Below are positions 24,354 through 33,452 of a stretch of 64,000 nucleotides of DNA, in pieces. A program made the translations under genes and the position numbers. The notes under the pieces were generated by a model. It made no database searches, was not told where the DNA came from, and was given only the letters and a program-made list of their open reading frames with translations. Source of the stretch: Halomonas fontilapidosi (GTDB lineage Bacteria; Pseudomonadota; Gammaproteobacteria; Pseudomonadales; Halomonadaceae); the NCBI RefSeq assembly GCF_014192285.1, contig NZ_JACHXQ010000003.1, positions 124,001-188,000 of the forward strand, written 5' to 3'. Every line of letters begins with the position of its first letter. The stretch's first letter is position 1.

Positions 24354-25676
24354 ATGACCCGGATGACACCCCGCGAGATCGTCCACGCCCTGGACCAGTA
24401 CATCGTTGGCCAACAGGACGCCAAGCGCGCCGTGGCCGTGGCCCTGCGCAATCGCTGGCGCCGTATGCAACTCGACGGCGAGCTGCGCCACGAGGTGACG
24501 CCCAAGAACATCCTGATGATCGGCCCGACCGGCGTGGGCAAGACCGAGATCGCGCGCCGCCTGGCCAAGCTCGCCGGCGCCCCCTTCATCAAGGTCGAGG
24601 CCACCAAGTTCACCGAGGTGGGCTACGTGGGCCGCGACGTCGAGTCGATCATCCGCGACCTGACCGAATCCGCCATCAAGCTGGTGCGCGAGCAAGCCAA
24701 GGAAGAAGTGGGCCAGCGTGCCGAGGATGCCGCCGAGGAGCGTATTCTCGACGCCCTGCTGCCGCCGCCCCGCGGCCAGGAAGACGCGCCGCGCCAGGAC
24801 AGCTCGACCCGCCAGATCTTCCGCAAGAAGCTGCGCGAGGGACAGCTCGATGACAAGGAGATCGACATCGAGGTCACGCCCCAGGGCGCCGGCGTCGACA
24901 TCACGACCCCGCCGGGCATGGAGGAGATGACCAGCCAGTTGCAGAACCTGTTCGCCGGCATGGGCAAGCAGAAGAGCGAGACCCGCCGCGTGGCGGTCAA
25001 GGACGCCTTCGGCCTGTTGCGTGACGAAGAGGCCGGCAAGCTGGTCAACGAGGACGATATCAAGAGCCGTGCCGTCGAGGCGGTAGAGCAGAACGGCATC
25101 GTTTTCCTCGACGAGATCGACAAGGTCTGCAAGGGCAGCGGCCAGTCCAGCGGCGGCGAGGTCTCCCGCGAGGGCGTGCAGCGTGACCTGCTGCCGTTGA
25201 TCGAGGGCTCCACGGTCTCCACCAAGTACGGCATGGTGCGCACCGACCACATCCTGTTCGTCGCCTCAGGAGCCTTCCACCTGTCGCGCCCCTCGGACCT
25301 GATCCCCGAGCTTCAGGGCCGGCTGCCGATCCGCGTCGAGCTCAACGCCCTGACGCCGGAGGATTTCCAGCGCATCCTCACCGAGCCTTCCGCCGCCTTG
25401 ACCAAGCAGTATGAGGCGCTGCTGGCCACCGAAGGGCTCGAGGTCACCTTCACGGAAGATGGCATCGCGCGCATCGCCGAGATCGCCTGGAAGGTCAACG
25501 AAGGCACCGAGAATATCGGCGCCCGCCGCCTGCACACCGTGATGGAGCGCCTGCTCGAGGAGGCCTCCTACCTGGGCGGTGACTTCGGCAGCCCGCTGTC
25601 GATCGATGCCGCCTACGTCGACTCCCAACTCGGCGAGCTGGCGATGGACGAGGACCTGTCGCGGTATATCCTCTGA
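24354..25676 (+). CDS. hslU: HslU ATPase/unfoldase of the HslVU protease
   Basis: 440 residues (E. coli 443). AAA+ unfoldase that feeds substrates to HslV. Walker A GPTGVGKT at 57-64, pore loop GYVG at 90-93, Walker [10 protein letters not shown], sensor region and C-terminal tail DEDLSRYIL that docks in HslV. The I-domain between the Walker motifs (about 110-240) is present. Directly follows hslV. Confidence 0.98.
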   Translation: MTRMTPREIVHALDQYIVGQQDAKRAVAVALRNRWRRMQLDGELRHEVTPKNILMIGPTGVGKTEIARRLAKLAGAPFIKVEATKFTEVGYVGRDVESIIRDLTESAIKLVREQAKEEVGQRAEDAAEERILDALLPPPRGQEDAPRQDSSTRQIFRKKLREGQLDDKEIDIEVTPQGAGVDITTPPGMEEMTSQLQNLFAGMGKQKSETRRVAVKDAFGLLRDEEAGKLVNEDDIKSRAVEAVEQNGIVFLDEIDKVCKGSGQSSGGEVSREGVQRDLLPLIEGSTVSTKYGMVRTDHILFVASGAFHLSRPSDLIPELQGRLPIRVELNALTPEDFQRILTEPSAALTKQYEALLATEGLEVTFTEDGIARIAEIAWKVNEGTENIGARRLHTVMERLLEEASYLGGDFGSPLSIDAAYVDSQLGELAMDEDLSRYIL

Positions 25677-25724
25677 TCCCAACCGGAAGCCTCGGGCTGC
25701 TAGCCTAGAGGCACCGGGCTGCGC

Positions 25725-25837
25725 GGCGCCGGGGACAGGTCGTAGCGGGGGTCCTATGCCAGGGATGGCATCGGTAGCGCCCAGGGAAGGGTTCACAGCG
25801 CCCCCTCGACGGTCCGGCGCTCCGGGGCCTGTCGCCG
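25725..25837. repeat. Intergenic repeat, copy A (structured element)
   Basis: Within the 202-bp gap after hslU. A 51-bp core (25770-25820) matches 49 of 51 bases with the reverse complement of 52755-52805, so the two copies are inverted relative to each other. A shared GGTCCTATGCCAGGG block lies just before the core. The copy contains a hairpin ATGCCA-GGGA-TGGCAT (25756-25771) and is bracketed by imperfect inverted ends (CCGGGGACAGG and CCTGTCGCCGG). The core can be read as protein in one frame, but that frame merely runs in from upstream shadow sequence. Confidence 0.8.
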
Positions 25838-25878
25838 GAGTAGCCGCCCCTCCACCACGCCATAAGCGGAGGCATGCA

Positions 25879-26262
25879 ATGAGCGCCCCGATTCCCACCC
25901 GAGTGCACTACCATCGCCAGGACCGTGAGCTCGAGCTCACCTACGCCGACGGCGAAAGCTACCGGCTGCCGGTGGAGTACCTGCGCGTCTTCTCGCCCTC
26001 CGCCGAGGTGCGTGGCCACGGCCCCGAGTCCGCCACCCTGCAGGTGGGCAAGAAGTACGTGGGCCTGCAGAACATTACCCAGGCCGGCCGCTATGCCCTC
26101 AAGCTGCACTTCGACGATGGCCACGATAGCGGACTCTTCAGCTGGGACTACCTCTACGACCTGATCCAGAAGCGTGAAGTCAATTGGGCCGACTACCTGC
26201 ACCGTCTGGAAGAGGCAGGCGCCTCCCGGGAGCCCCTGGGCATCGAGATCAAGCAGCTGTAG
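25879..26262 (+). CDS. DUF971 / GBBH-like N-terminal domain protein
   Basis: 127 residues; start chosen at the ATG 25879 with GGAGG 7 nt upstream. The fold is the small domain also found at the N-terminus of gamma-butyrobetaine hydroxylases, with blocks LELTYADGESYRLPVEYLRV and DDGHDSGLFSWDYLYDL. Free-standing members are widespread next to hslVU or ubiE in gammaproteobacteria, and this context matches. A metal-binding or Fe-S-related role is suspected for the family but not proven. Confidence 0.88.
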   Translation: MSAPIPTRVHYHRQDRELELTYADGESYRLPVEYLRVFSPSAEVRGHGPESATLQVGKKYVGLQNITQAGRYALKLHFDDGHDSGLFSWDYLYDLIQKREVNWADYLHRLEEAGASREPLGIEIKQL

Positions 26263-26361
26263 GGGTGGCGTCAAGACAATCGCCATTGGGGAAGGCTACA
26301 ATGGCGCCCATTGCGAGGCCGCCAGGCCTTTCCCCACCGCAGCGATTCGGGAGCCCACGGC

Positions 26362-27117
26362 ATGAGCGCCAGTGACAAGCACACCACCCACTTCGGCTAC
26401 CAAGAGGTCCCGGTCGACGAAAAGGCCTCGCGCGTGGCGCATGTCTTTGATTCGGTGGCGGCCCGCTACGACATCATGAACGACCTGATGTCGATGGGCA
26501 TCCATCGCCTGTGGAAACGACTGACCATCGAACGCGCCAGCGTGCGCCCGGGCCACAGCGTCCTCGATATCGCCGGCGGCACCGGCGACCTGACGGCAAA
26601 GTTCTCGCGCATGGTCGGCCCCCGCGGGCGGGTGGTGCTGGCCGATATCAACGCGTCCATGCTGAGGGTCGGCCGCGACAAGCTGCTCGACAATGGCATT
26701 AGCGGCAATGTCGAGTACGTCCAGGCCAATGCCGAGTGCCTGCCCTTTCCCGACAACACCTTCGATTGCATCACCATTGCCTTCGGCCTGCGCAACGTCA
26801 CCGACAAGGATGCCGCGCTGCGCTCCATGACCCGCGTGCTCAAGCCCGGCGGCCGCCTGCTGGTGCTGGAGTTCTCCAAGCCGGGCAACCCGCTGTTCTC
26901 CAAAGCATACGACGAATACTCCTTCCGGCTGCTGCCGAAGATCGGTGAGCTGGTGGCGAGCGATGCCGACAGCTACCGCTATCTGGCCGAATCGATCCGC
27001 ATGCATCCCGATCAGGAGACCCTCAAGGCAATGATGGAAGACGCCGGGCTGGAGCGGGTCGAGTACACCAACCTGACCGGGGGCATCGTGGCCCTGCATC
27101 GCGGCATCAAGCTGTGA
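26362..27117 (+). CDS. ubiE: Ubiquinone/menaquinone methyltransferase UbiE
   Basis: 251 residues. SAM-dependent C-methylation step of ubiquinone synthesis. Visible: [24 protein letters not shown], the SAM motif [24 protein letters not shown] and LVLEFSKP. The ATG at 26362 has GGGAG upstream; the frame open to 26311 adds non-conserved residues. Followed after 7 bp by ubiJ. Confidence 0.97.
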   Translation: MSASDKHTTHFGYQEVPVDEKASRVAHVFDSVAARYDIMNDLMSMGIHRLWKRLTIERASVRPGHSVLDIAGGTGDLTAKFSRMVGPRGRVVLADINASMLRVGRDKLLDNGISGNVEYVQANAECLPFPDNTFDCITIAFGLRNVTDKDAALRSMTRVLKPGGRLLVLEFSKPGNPLFSKAYDEYSFRLLPKIGELVASDADSYRYLAESIRMHPDQETLKAMMEDAGLERVEYTNLTGGIVALHRGIKL

Positions 27118-27124
27118 GGGCAAG

Positions 27125-27781
27125 ATGACGCTATCTCCTACCCTGCTGTTGGCTGGCCTGGAACGCACCCTGAATGCTCTGCTCGCCCGTGATCCGGCCG
27201 CGCCGTCGCGCCTGGCGAGGCTGACCGGGCAGCGAATCCTGCTGCGCCTGGAGCAACCCGCCCTGGCGTTGGCCATCCATTTTCATCCGGGCGGCCTCGA
27301 CCTGATACGCCCCGACCTGACCGATGAGACAGCCTTCGCCGAGGAGGGCTTCGATGCGGTGGTCGAGCTGGATGCCGAAACCCTCGGCGAGTTGCTCGGT
27401 GGCGCCTCCGTCGAGCGCCTGATGTTCCAGGGCAAGCTCGCCGTGCGGGGACGCACCCATCTGCTGGAAACGACCCGCGACCTGCTGCTCGACCTCGACC
27501 TGGACTGGGAGGCGGAACTCGCCCGCTGGCTTGGCGACATCCCGGCCCATAGACTGGCGGAGGGGCTGCGAAGCCTCTCCCGCTGGGGCCTGCGAACCCG
27601 CCAGGAGCTCTGCGCCGACGTGGGAGAATATGTCTTCGAAGAGGCACGGCTGCTGCCTGGACGTCATCAGTTCGAAGCGATGCGTGACCACCTCACCGAG
27701 GTGGAGATCGCCACCGACCGCCTCGAGGCGCGGCTGGAGCGCCTGCGCCGCCGCCTGGCGGCGCCGGAGACGACGCCATGA
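27125..27781 (+). CDS. ubiJ: Ubiquinone biosynthesis accessory protein UbiJ
   Basis: 218 residues with an SCP2-like lipid-binding domain (about 15-110) and a C-terminal helical/coiled-coil tail (about 150-215). UbiJ with UbiK organises the soluble Ubi complex that handles hydrophobic intermediates. The call rests on the ubiE-ubiJ-ubiB arrangement as well as the SCP2 pattern. The stop overlaps the ubiB ATG by 4 bp. Confidence 0.92.
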   Translation: MTLSPTLLLAGLERTLNALLARDPAAPSRLARLTGQRILLRLEQPALALAIHFHPGGLDLIRPDLTDETAFAEEGFDAVVELDAETLGELLGGASVERLMFQGKLAVRGRTHLLETTRDLLLDLDLDWEAELARWLGDIPAHRLAEGLRSLSRWGLRTRQELCADVGEYVFEEARLLPGRHQFEAMRDHLTEVEIATDRLEARLERLRRRLAAPETTP

Positions 27782-29400
27782 TTTTTCGCCTGGCGCGCAT
27801 CGTCTGGGTGATCACCCGCTACCGGCTCGACACCCTGTTGCCGCTGGGGCGCATGCCCTGGTGGTTGCGTAGCCTGTTCGTTCTCTCCCCGCTACGCCTG
27901 GTACCGATCGGCGAGCGCCCCCGCGGCGAGCGACTGCGCCTGGCGCTTGAGGCGTTGGGTCCGATCTTCGTCAAGTTCGGCCAGATGCTCTCGACACGCC
28001 GCGACCTGCTCCCCGAGGACATTGCCGACGAGTTGCAGCGGCTCCAGGATCAGGTTCCCCCCTTCCCCGCTCAGCAGGCCAAGGCGCTGGTCGAGGAGGA
28101 GCTGGCGATGTCGCTCGAGGACGCCTTCGCCAGCTTCGAGCCCGAGCCCCTGGCGTCAGCCTCCGTTGCTCAGGTGCATGCCGCACGCCTGCATGGTGGC
28201 GAGGCCGTGGTGGTCAAGATCATTCGGCCGGGAATCGAGCGCGTGATGCGCCAGGACATGGCGCTGCTGTACCGCTTTGCCAGCGTACTGGCGCGGATTC
28301 CCGAGGCGCGTCGGCTGCGCCCGGTAGAGGTCGTCCGCGACTATGAGTCAACGCTGTTCGACGAGCTCGACCTGACCAAGGAAGCGGCCAATACCTCCCA
28401 GCTCAAGCGCAACTTCAAGAACTCACCGCTGCTCTACGTACCGGCCATCTACTGGGCGCTGACGCACCGCCGCGTGATGGTGCAGGAGCGGATCTACGGC
28501 GTCCCGGTCGCCGACACCGCGGCCCTGCTCGCACAGGGCACCAATCTCAAGAAGCTGGCCGAACGCGGCGTGGAGATCTTCTTCACCCAGGTGTTCCGCG
28601 ATAACTTCTTCCATGCGGACATGCACCCGGGCAATATCTTCGTCTCCTACGACCACCCCCAGGATCCGCAGTATATCGCCATCGACTGCGGCATCGTCGG
28701 CAGCCTGACCCGCGAGGACCAGGACTACCTGGCACGCAACCTGCTGGCCTTCTTCCATCAGGACTATTACGAGGTGGCAGCGCTGCACATCGAGTCCGGC
28801 TGGGTGGGGGAGGAAACCAGGGCCAACGAGTTCGCCGCGGCAATCCGCACCGTCTGCGAACCGATCCTCGAAAAGCCGCTCAAGGACATCTCGTTTGGCC
28901 AGGTACTGCTGGGGCTATTTCAGACGGCCCGCCGCTTCAACATGGAGGTGCAGCCCCAGCTGGTACTGCTGCAGAAGACGCTGCTCAACATCGAGGGACT
29001 GGGTCGCCAGCTTTACCCCGACCTGGACCTGTGGAGCACCGCCAAGCCCTATCTCGAGCAATGGATGAAGGAGCGTGCTGGCGTCAGCGGCCTCTGGGAA
29101 TCGCTCAAGCGACAGGCACCGGAGCTGTCTCGCCAATTGCCCGAGCTACCGGTACTCGCCCATCAGGTGCTCAGCCGTACCGAACTGGAACACCGCCAGC
29201 GACGCCGCCAGGTCGATGCCATGGGCGGCATTCATCAACAGCTGAATCGGCACATCAGGAGCCAGCGGAGGATGCGCCTCGGCCTGCTGCTGGTGGCGGC
29301 TGCCGTCGCCTGGCAGCCGCTGAGCGAGTGGGCCGCCGGCCAGGCCTGGCCGGCGCTGGTCGCCGCCGCACTCGGCGTGCTGCTGCTGACCTGGCACTGA
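27778..29400 (+). CDS. ubiB: Ubiquinone biosynthesis kinase-like protein UbiB
   Basis: 540 residues, ABC1/ADCK family. The KxGQ motif [19 protein letters not shown] (about 65-83), Ala-rich loop [13 protein letters not shown] and the catalytic-like [12 protein letters not shown] (about 279-290) are present. A C-terminal hydrophobic pair of helices (about 500-538) anchors it to the inner membrane. It is an ATPase needed for ubiquinone synthesis. Translationally coupled to ubiJ. Confidence 0.96.
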   Translation: MIFRLARIVWVITRYRLDTLLPLGRMPWWLRSLFVLSPLRLVPIGERPRGERLRLALEALGPIFVKFGQMLSTRRDLLPEDIADELQRLQDQVPPFPAQQAKALVEEELAMSLEDAFASFEPEPLASASVAQVHAARLHGGEAVVVKIIRPGIERVMRQDMALLYRFASVLARIPEARRLRPVEVVRDYESTLFDELDLTKEAANTSQLKRNFKNSPLLYVPAIYWALTHRRVMVQERIYGVPVADTAALLAQGTNLKKLAERGVEIFFTQVFRDNFFHADMHPGNIFVSYDHPQDPQYIAIDCGIVGSLTREDQDYLARNLLAFFHQDYYEVAALHIESGWVGEETRANEFAAAIRTVCEPILEKPLKDISFGQVLLGLFQTARRFNMEVQPQLVLLQKTLLNIEGLGRQLYPDLDLWSTAKPYLEQWMKERAGVSGLWESLKRQAPELSRQLPELPVLAHQVLSRTELEHRQRRRQVDAMGGIHQQLNRHIRSQRRMRLGLLLVAAAVAWQPLSEWAAGQAWPALVAAALGVLLLTWH

Positions 29401-29443
29401 TGGCCTGCACCGCGCTTTCACACACGGCAATGGAACCTTCACC

Positions 29444-29779
29444 ATGAGCGATATCCTCGACCGCCTTCACGTTGTCCTCGAAGAGCGCCGCCGCGCAGAG
29501 CCACAGGATTCCTATGTGGCGGCCTTGCATCACAAGGGACTGAACAAGATACTCGAGAAGGTCGGCGAGGAAGCCACCGAGACGCTGCTGGCCGCCAAGG
29601 ACGCCGAGCATGGCGACGAGCCGGCACGCCAAGCGTTGGTCGCCGAAACGGCCGACCTGTGGTTTCATAGCCTGGTAATGCTCTCGCACCTGGGCCTCGA
29701 CCATCGCCTGGTCCTCGATGAGCTGGCCCGCCGTTTCGGCGTTTCCGGACACGACGAGAAAGCCGCACGGCAATCCTAG
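29444..29779 (+). CDS. hisE: Phosphoribosyl-ATP pyrophosphatase
   Basis: 111 residues, all-alpha MazG-like fold. Second step of histidine biosynthesis, hydrolysing phosphoribosyl-ATP to phosphoribosyl-AMP. Visible: [21 protein letters not shown] and [13 protein letters not shown] with the metal-binding Glu/Asp residues. From memory, in pseudomonads hisI lies between ubiB and hisE; here only 43 bp separate them, so hisI is absent from this site. Upstream of tatA by 52 bp. Confidence 0.95.
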   Translation: MSDILDRLHVVLEERRRAEPQDSYVAALHHKGLNKILEKVGEEATETLLAAKDAEHGDEPARQALVAETADLWFHSLVMLSHLGLDHRLVLDELARRFGVSGHDEKAARQS

Positions 29780-29831
29780 CGTCAACTGGCTATTCCGGAC
29801 CCGCCCGGAGCCCCAACCTGAGGAAGCAACT

Positions 29832-30110
29832 ATGTTAGGTGGTATCAGTATCTGGCAGCTGCTGATCGTTCTCGGCATCATCATCCTGATCTTCGGCACC
29901 AAGAAGCTGCGCAACGTCGGTGGCGACCTGGGCGGCGCCGTGAAAGGCTTCAAGAAGGCCATGCATGAAGAGGAAAAGGACAAGGACGAGGGCGAGAAGG
30001 CGGATGATCCCCAGGGCCGCGTCAGCCACGACGAAGAGGCCAACACCTACGACGTCAAGGCCGACCGCAAGGCCCACGATCAGGAAGAGCACCAGGAAGA
30101 GCGCAAGTAA
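29832..30110 (+). CDS. tatA: Sec-independent translocase subunit TatA
   Basis: 92 residues. One N-terminal helix (about 5-20, [16 protein letters not shown]) followed by the [24 protein letters not shown] hinge and amphipathic helix, then an acidic, very hydrophilic tail. TatA oligomers form the variable translocation path for folded proteins. AGGAAG ribosome site 6 nt upstream; first gene of tatABC. Confidence 0.96.
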   Translation: MLGGISIWQLLIVLGIIILIFGTKKLRNVGGDLGGAVKGFKKAMHEEEKDKDEGEKADDPQGRVSHDEEANTYDVKADRKAHDQEEHQEERK

Positions 30111-30116
30111 TCCGCC

Positions 30117-30563
30117 ATGTTCGATATGGGCTTTCTCGAACTGATGATCATCGGCGTGGTGGGCCTGCTGGTGCTGGGCCCCGAGCGCCTGCCCAAAGCG
30201 GCGCGCACGGTGGGGCTGTGGATCGGCAAGATCAAGCGCACCGTGTCGGGCATGCAGCGCGAGATCAGTGCCCAGCTCGAGGCGGAGGAGCTACGCCAGA
30301 AGCTCAACGAGCAGCAGAAAAAGCTCGACGAGGGCGTCCAGCAGGTCAAGCGCGGCGTGGAAAGCATCGCCGATGACGAGAGTGACACGCGCCAGTCGAG
30401 CTCGACGGGTGACGAAGGCGGTGAAGCAAGGCCGGCCGCGACGCCCGAAAAGCGACTCGACGACGCCCTCGCCAAGGCCCGCACGGACACCGAGGGCAAG
30501 GACTCCCAGGAGGGCCCAGCCGAGACCTCCTCCCACGCCGACAAGGATTCTGCCCCCAGATGA
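30117..30563 (+). CDS. tatB: Sec-independent translocase subunit TatB
   Basis: 148 residues. MFDMGFLELMIIGVVGLLVLGPERLP is the diagnostic TatB start, with the hinge Glu/Pro, followed by an amphipathic helix, a coiled-coil (about 45-85) and a variable hydrophilic tail. With TatC it recognises twin-arginine signals. Overlaps tatC by 4 bp. Confidence 0.96.
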   Translation: MFDMGFLELMIIGVVGLLVLGPERLPKAARTVGLWIGKIKRTVSGMQREISAQLEAEELRQKLNEQQKKLDEGVQQVKRGVESIADDESDTRQSSSTGDEGGEARPAATPEKRLDDALAKARTDTEGKDSQEGPAETSSHADKDSAPR

Positions 30564-31324
30564 GCAAGACCGGTGACCCCCAGGAGCAGAACCAGGCCCC
30601 ACTGATCGAGCACCTGATCGAGTTGCGCTCGCGGCTGATGCGCGCGGTGATCGCCATCCTGGTGATTTTTCTGGGCCTCTATGCCTTCGCCAACGACATC
30701 TACTCCTTTGTCGCCCAGCCACTGATGGCGCTGCTGCCGGAAGGCTCGCAGATGATTGCCACCGAAGTGGCCTCGCCCTTCCTGGCGCCCTTCAAGCTGA
30801 CCCTGGTGGTGGCGGTGTTTGCCGCCATTCCCTATGTGCTGCACCAGGCCTGGGCCTTCGTGGCCCCGGGGCTCTACGACAATGAGAAGGCGCTGGCGCT
30901 GCCGATCCTGGCCTCCAGCGTGGCGCTGTTCTATGGCGGCGCTGCGTTCGCCTACTATGTGGTCTTCCCGCTGCTGTTCCAGTTCTTCACCCAGACCGGG
31001 CCAGAGAACGTCGCGGTGATGACCGACATCAACCAGTACCTGAATTTCGTCCTCAAGCTGTTCTTCGCCTTCGGGGTGGCCTTCGAGATCCCCATCGCCA
31101 CCTTCCTGCTGATTCTCTCGGGGGCCACCACGGTGGAAAGCCTGTCGAAGAAGCGCCCTTACGTGGTACTGGGCTGCTTCGTCATCGGCATGCTGCTCAC
31201 CCCGCCGGATGTGGTCTCCCAGAGCCTGCTGGCGGTGCCGATGTATCTGCTCTACGAGATCGGCCTGCTGTTCGGTCGCCTGGTACGCCGCAAGCGGGAG
31301 AAGGACGAGGAAGGCGAGGAGTAA
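30560..31324 (+). CDS. tatC: Sec-independent translocase subunit TatC
   Basis: 254 residues with six predicted membrane helices. LIEHLIELRSRLMRAV is the signal-binding N-terminus, and PFKLTLVVAVFAAIPYVLHQAWAF, FGVAFEIPIATFLL and LTPPDVVSQSLLAVPMYLLYE are hallmark segments. Core receptor for Tat signals. A Tat-dependent PhoX-like phosphatase gene lies 4.4 kb away. An octamer tandem repeat begins 8 bp after the stop. Confidence 0.97.
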   Translation: MSKTGDPQEQNQAPLIEHLIELRSRLMRAVIAILVIFLGLYAFANDIYSFVAQPLMALLPEGSQMIATEVASPFLAPFKLTLVVAVFAAIPYVLHQAWAFVAPGLYDNEKALALPILASSVALFYGGAAFAYYVVFPLLFQFFTQTGPENVAVMTDINQYLNFVLKLFFAFGVAFEIPIATFLLILSGATTVESLSKKRPYVVLGCFVIGMLLTPPDVVSQSLLAVPMYLLYEIGLLFGRLVRRKREKDEEGEE

Positions 31325-31332
31325 TAGCGCCA

Positions 31333-31427
31333 GCGGCCAAGCGGCCAAGCGGCCAAGCGGCCAAGCGGCCAAGCGGCCAAGCGGCCAAGCGGCCAAGCGG
31401 CCAAGCGGCCAAGCGGCCAAGCGGCCA
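31333..31427. repeat. Tandem octamer repeat GCGGCCAA, 11.9 copies
   Basis: Eleven perfect GCGGCCAA units (31333-31420) plus seven bases of a twelfth, with no interruption. It lies between the tatC stop and the terminator at 31453. Because 8 is not a multiple of 3, the reverse frames all read a Trp/Pro/Leu/Gly/Arg/Ala cycle, which explains several spurious frames here. Length is prone to slipped-strand change. Confidence 0.97.
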
Positions 31428-31452
31428 GCAGAATTAAGACCCGAGCCAGCAA

Positions 31453-31492
31453 AAGCAACCCCCCGAAGATCTCGGCCTTCGGGGGGTTGCTT
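31453..31492. terminator. Bidirectional intrinsic terminator between tatC and elbB
   Basis: Perfect 16-bp stem AAGCAACCCCCCGAAG / CTTCGGGGGGTTGCTT with an 8-nt loop, between convergent genes. The stem-end TTGCTT (plus) and the mirrored TTGCTTTT (minus) supply U-rich tails for both directions. Confidence 0.85.
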
Positions 31493-31518
31493 GTAGCTCG
31501 GCGCTCGGCGCTTGAAGC

Positions 31519-32181
31519 TTACAGGTCCATCAGCTCGTCGACGCGGTCGACCAGCTTGAAGATGCCGGTGGCGGCCTCGCTGATGCGCGTGGCCAGCATG
31601 TAGGCGGGCGTGGTCACCACGCGGTTCTCGAAATCCACCACAATATCCCCCACCCCGCAGCTGCGGTGAAGACCGCCCATGGCACTGATAGCCCCAGCGA
31701 CGCCCGGGTCATGTCCCACGGTCACGGCGATGCCGGGCCCCAGCAGGCGCGGCACAAGCACCGGGCTGATGCACATCAGGCCGATCGGCTTGCGCGCCTC
31801 GTGGAAGCCCGACAGCGCCTCGCTGAGCTCGTCGAGCACCTGCATGCCATCCCCGGCTTGGGCGAAGTTGGAGAGGTTCTTGGCGACACCGAAGCCACCC
31901 GGGAGGATGACCGCATCGAAGTCATCGGCCTCGAGCTCGTCGAGCGGCGAGATCTCGCCCCGGCACAGGCGCGCCGACTCGGTCAGTGCGTTGCGATGCT
32001 CACCCTCGGCCACCGCCCCGCGCCGATGGTCGACGACGTGATGCTGCTCGATGTCGGGGGCGAAACAGCGATAGCCCAGGCCCAGCTGATCGAGGCGCAG
32101 CAGGGTCAGGGTGGTCTCGTGAATCTCGGCACCGTCCTGCACCCCGCATCCCGAGAGGATGACCGCCACCTGTTTGCTCAT
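31519..32181 (-). CDS. elbB: Isoprenoid biosynthesis glyoxalase ElbB (DJ-1/PfpI superfamily)
   Basis: 220 residues from the ATG at 32181, which has AAGGAG upstream; the frame open to 32268 is unsupported. MSKQVAVILSGCGVQDGAEIHE start, FDAVILPGGFGVAKNL and the nucleophile region GLMCISPVL match ElbB. The E. coli protein shows weak glyoxalase activity and was linked to isoprenoid output; its true substrate is unsettled. Convergent with tatC and divergent from hemB. Confidence 0.93.
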   Translation of the reverse strand: MSKQVAVILSGCGVQDGAEIHETTLTLLRLDQLGLGYRCFAPDIEQHHVVDHRRGAVAEGEHRNALTESARLCRGEISPLDELEADDFDAVILPGGFGVAKNLSNFAQAGDGMQVLDELSEALSGFHEARKPIGLMCISPVLVPRLLGPGIAVTVGHDPGVAGAISAMGGLHRSCGVGDIVVDFENRVVTTPAYMLATRISEAATGIFKLVDRVDELMDL

Positions 32182-32224
32182 GCCTTTCTCCTTGAAGGTA
32201 GGTGCCTGTTTGTCCAGGCCCTGA

Positions 32225-33406
<1,182 letters not shown>

Positions 33407-33452
33407 ACGACGGGAGGGACAGCGCCCTTCCGTCCGACGACAGGGAAACCCC

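Noticed and set aside
25579..25878. N-terminal extension of the DUF971 gene through the repeat
   Set aside because: The frame runs through hslU antiphase and repeat DNA; the ATG at 25879 has a clear ribosome site and starts the conserved domain.
31333..31427. Possible CRISPR array
   Set aside because: Units are 8 bp, contiguous and without spacers, and no cas genes are near.
31197..31458. Minus frames reading a cyclic AAWPLGRL peptide
   Set aside because: They only translate the GCGGCCAA array; no start signal or partner sequence supports a protein.
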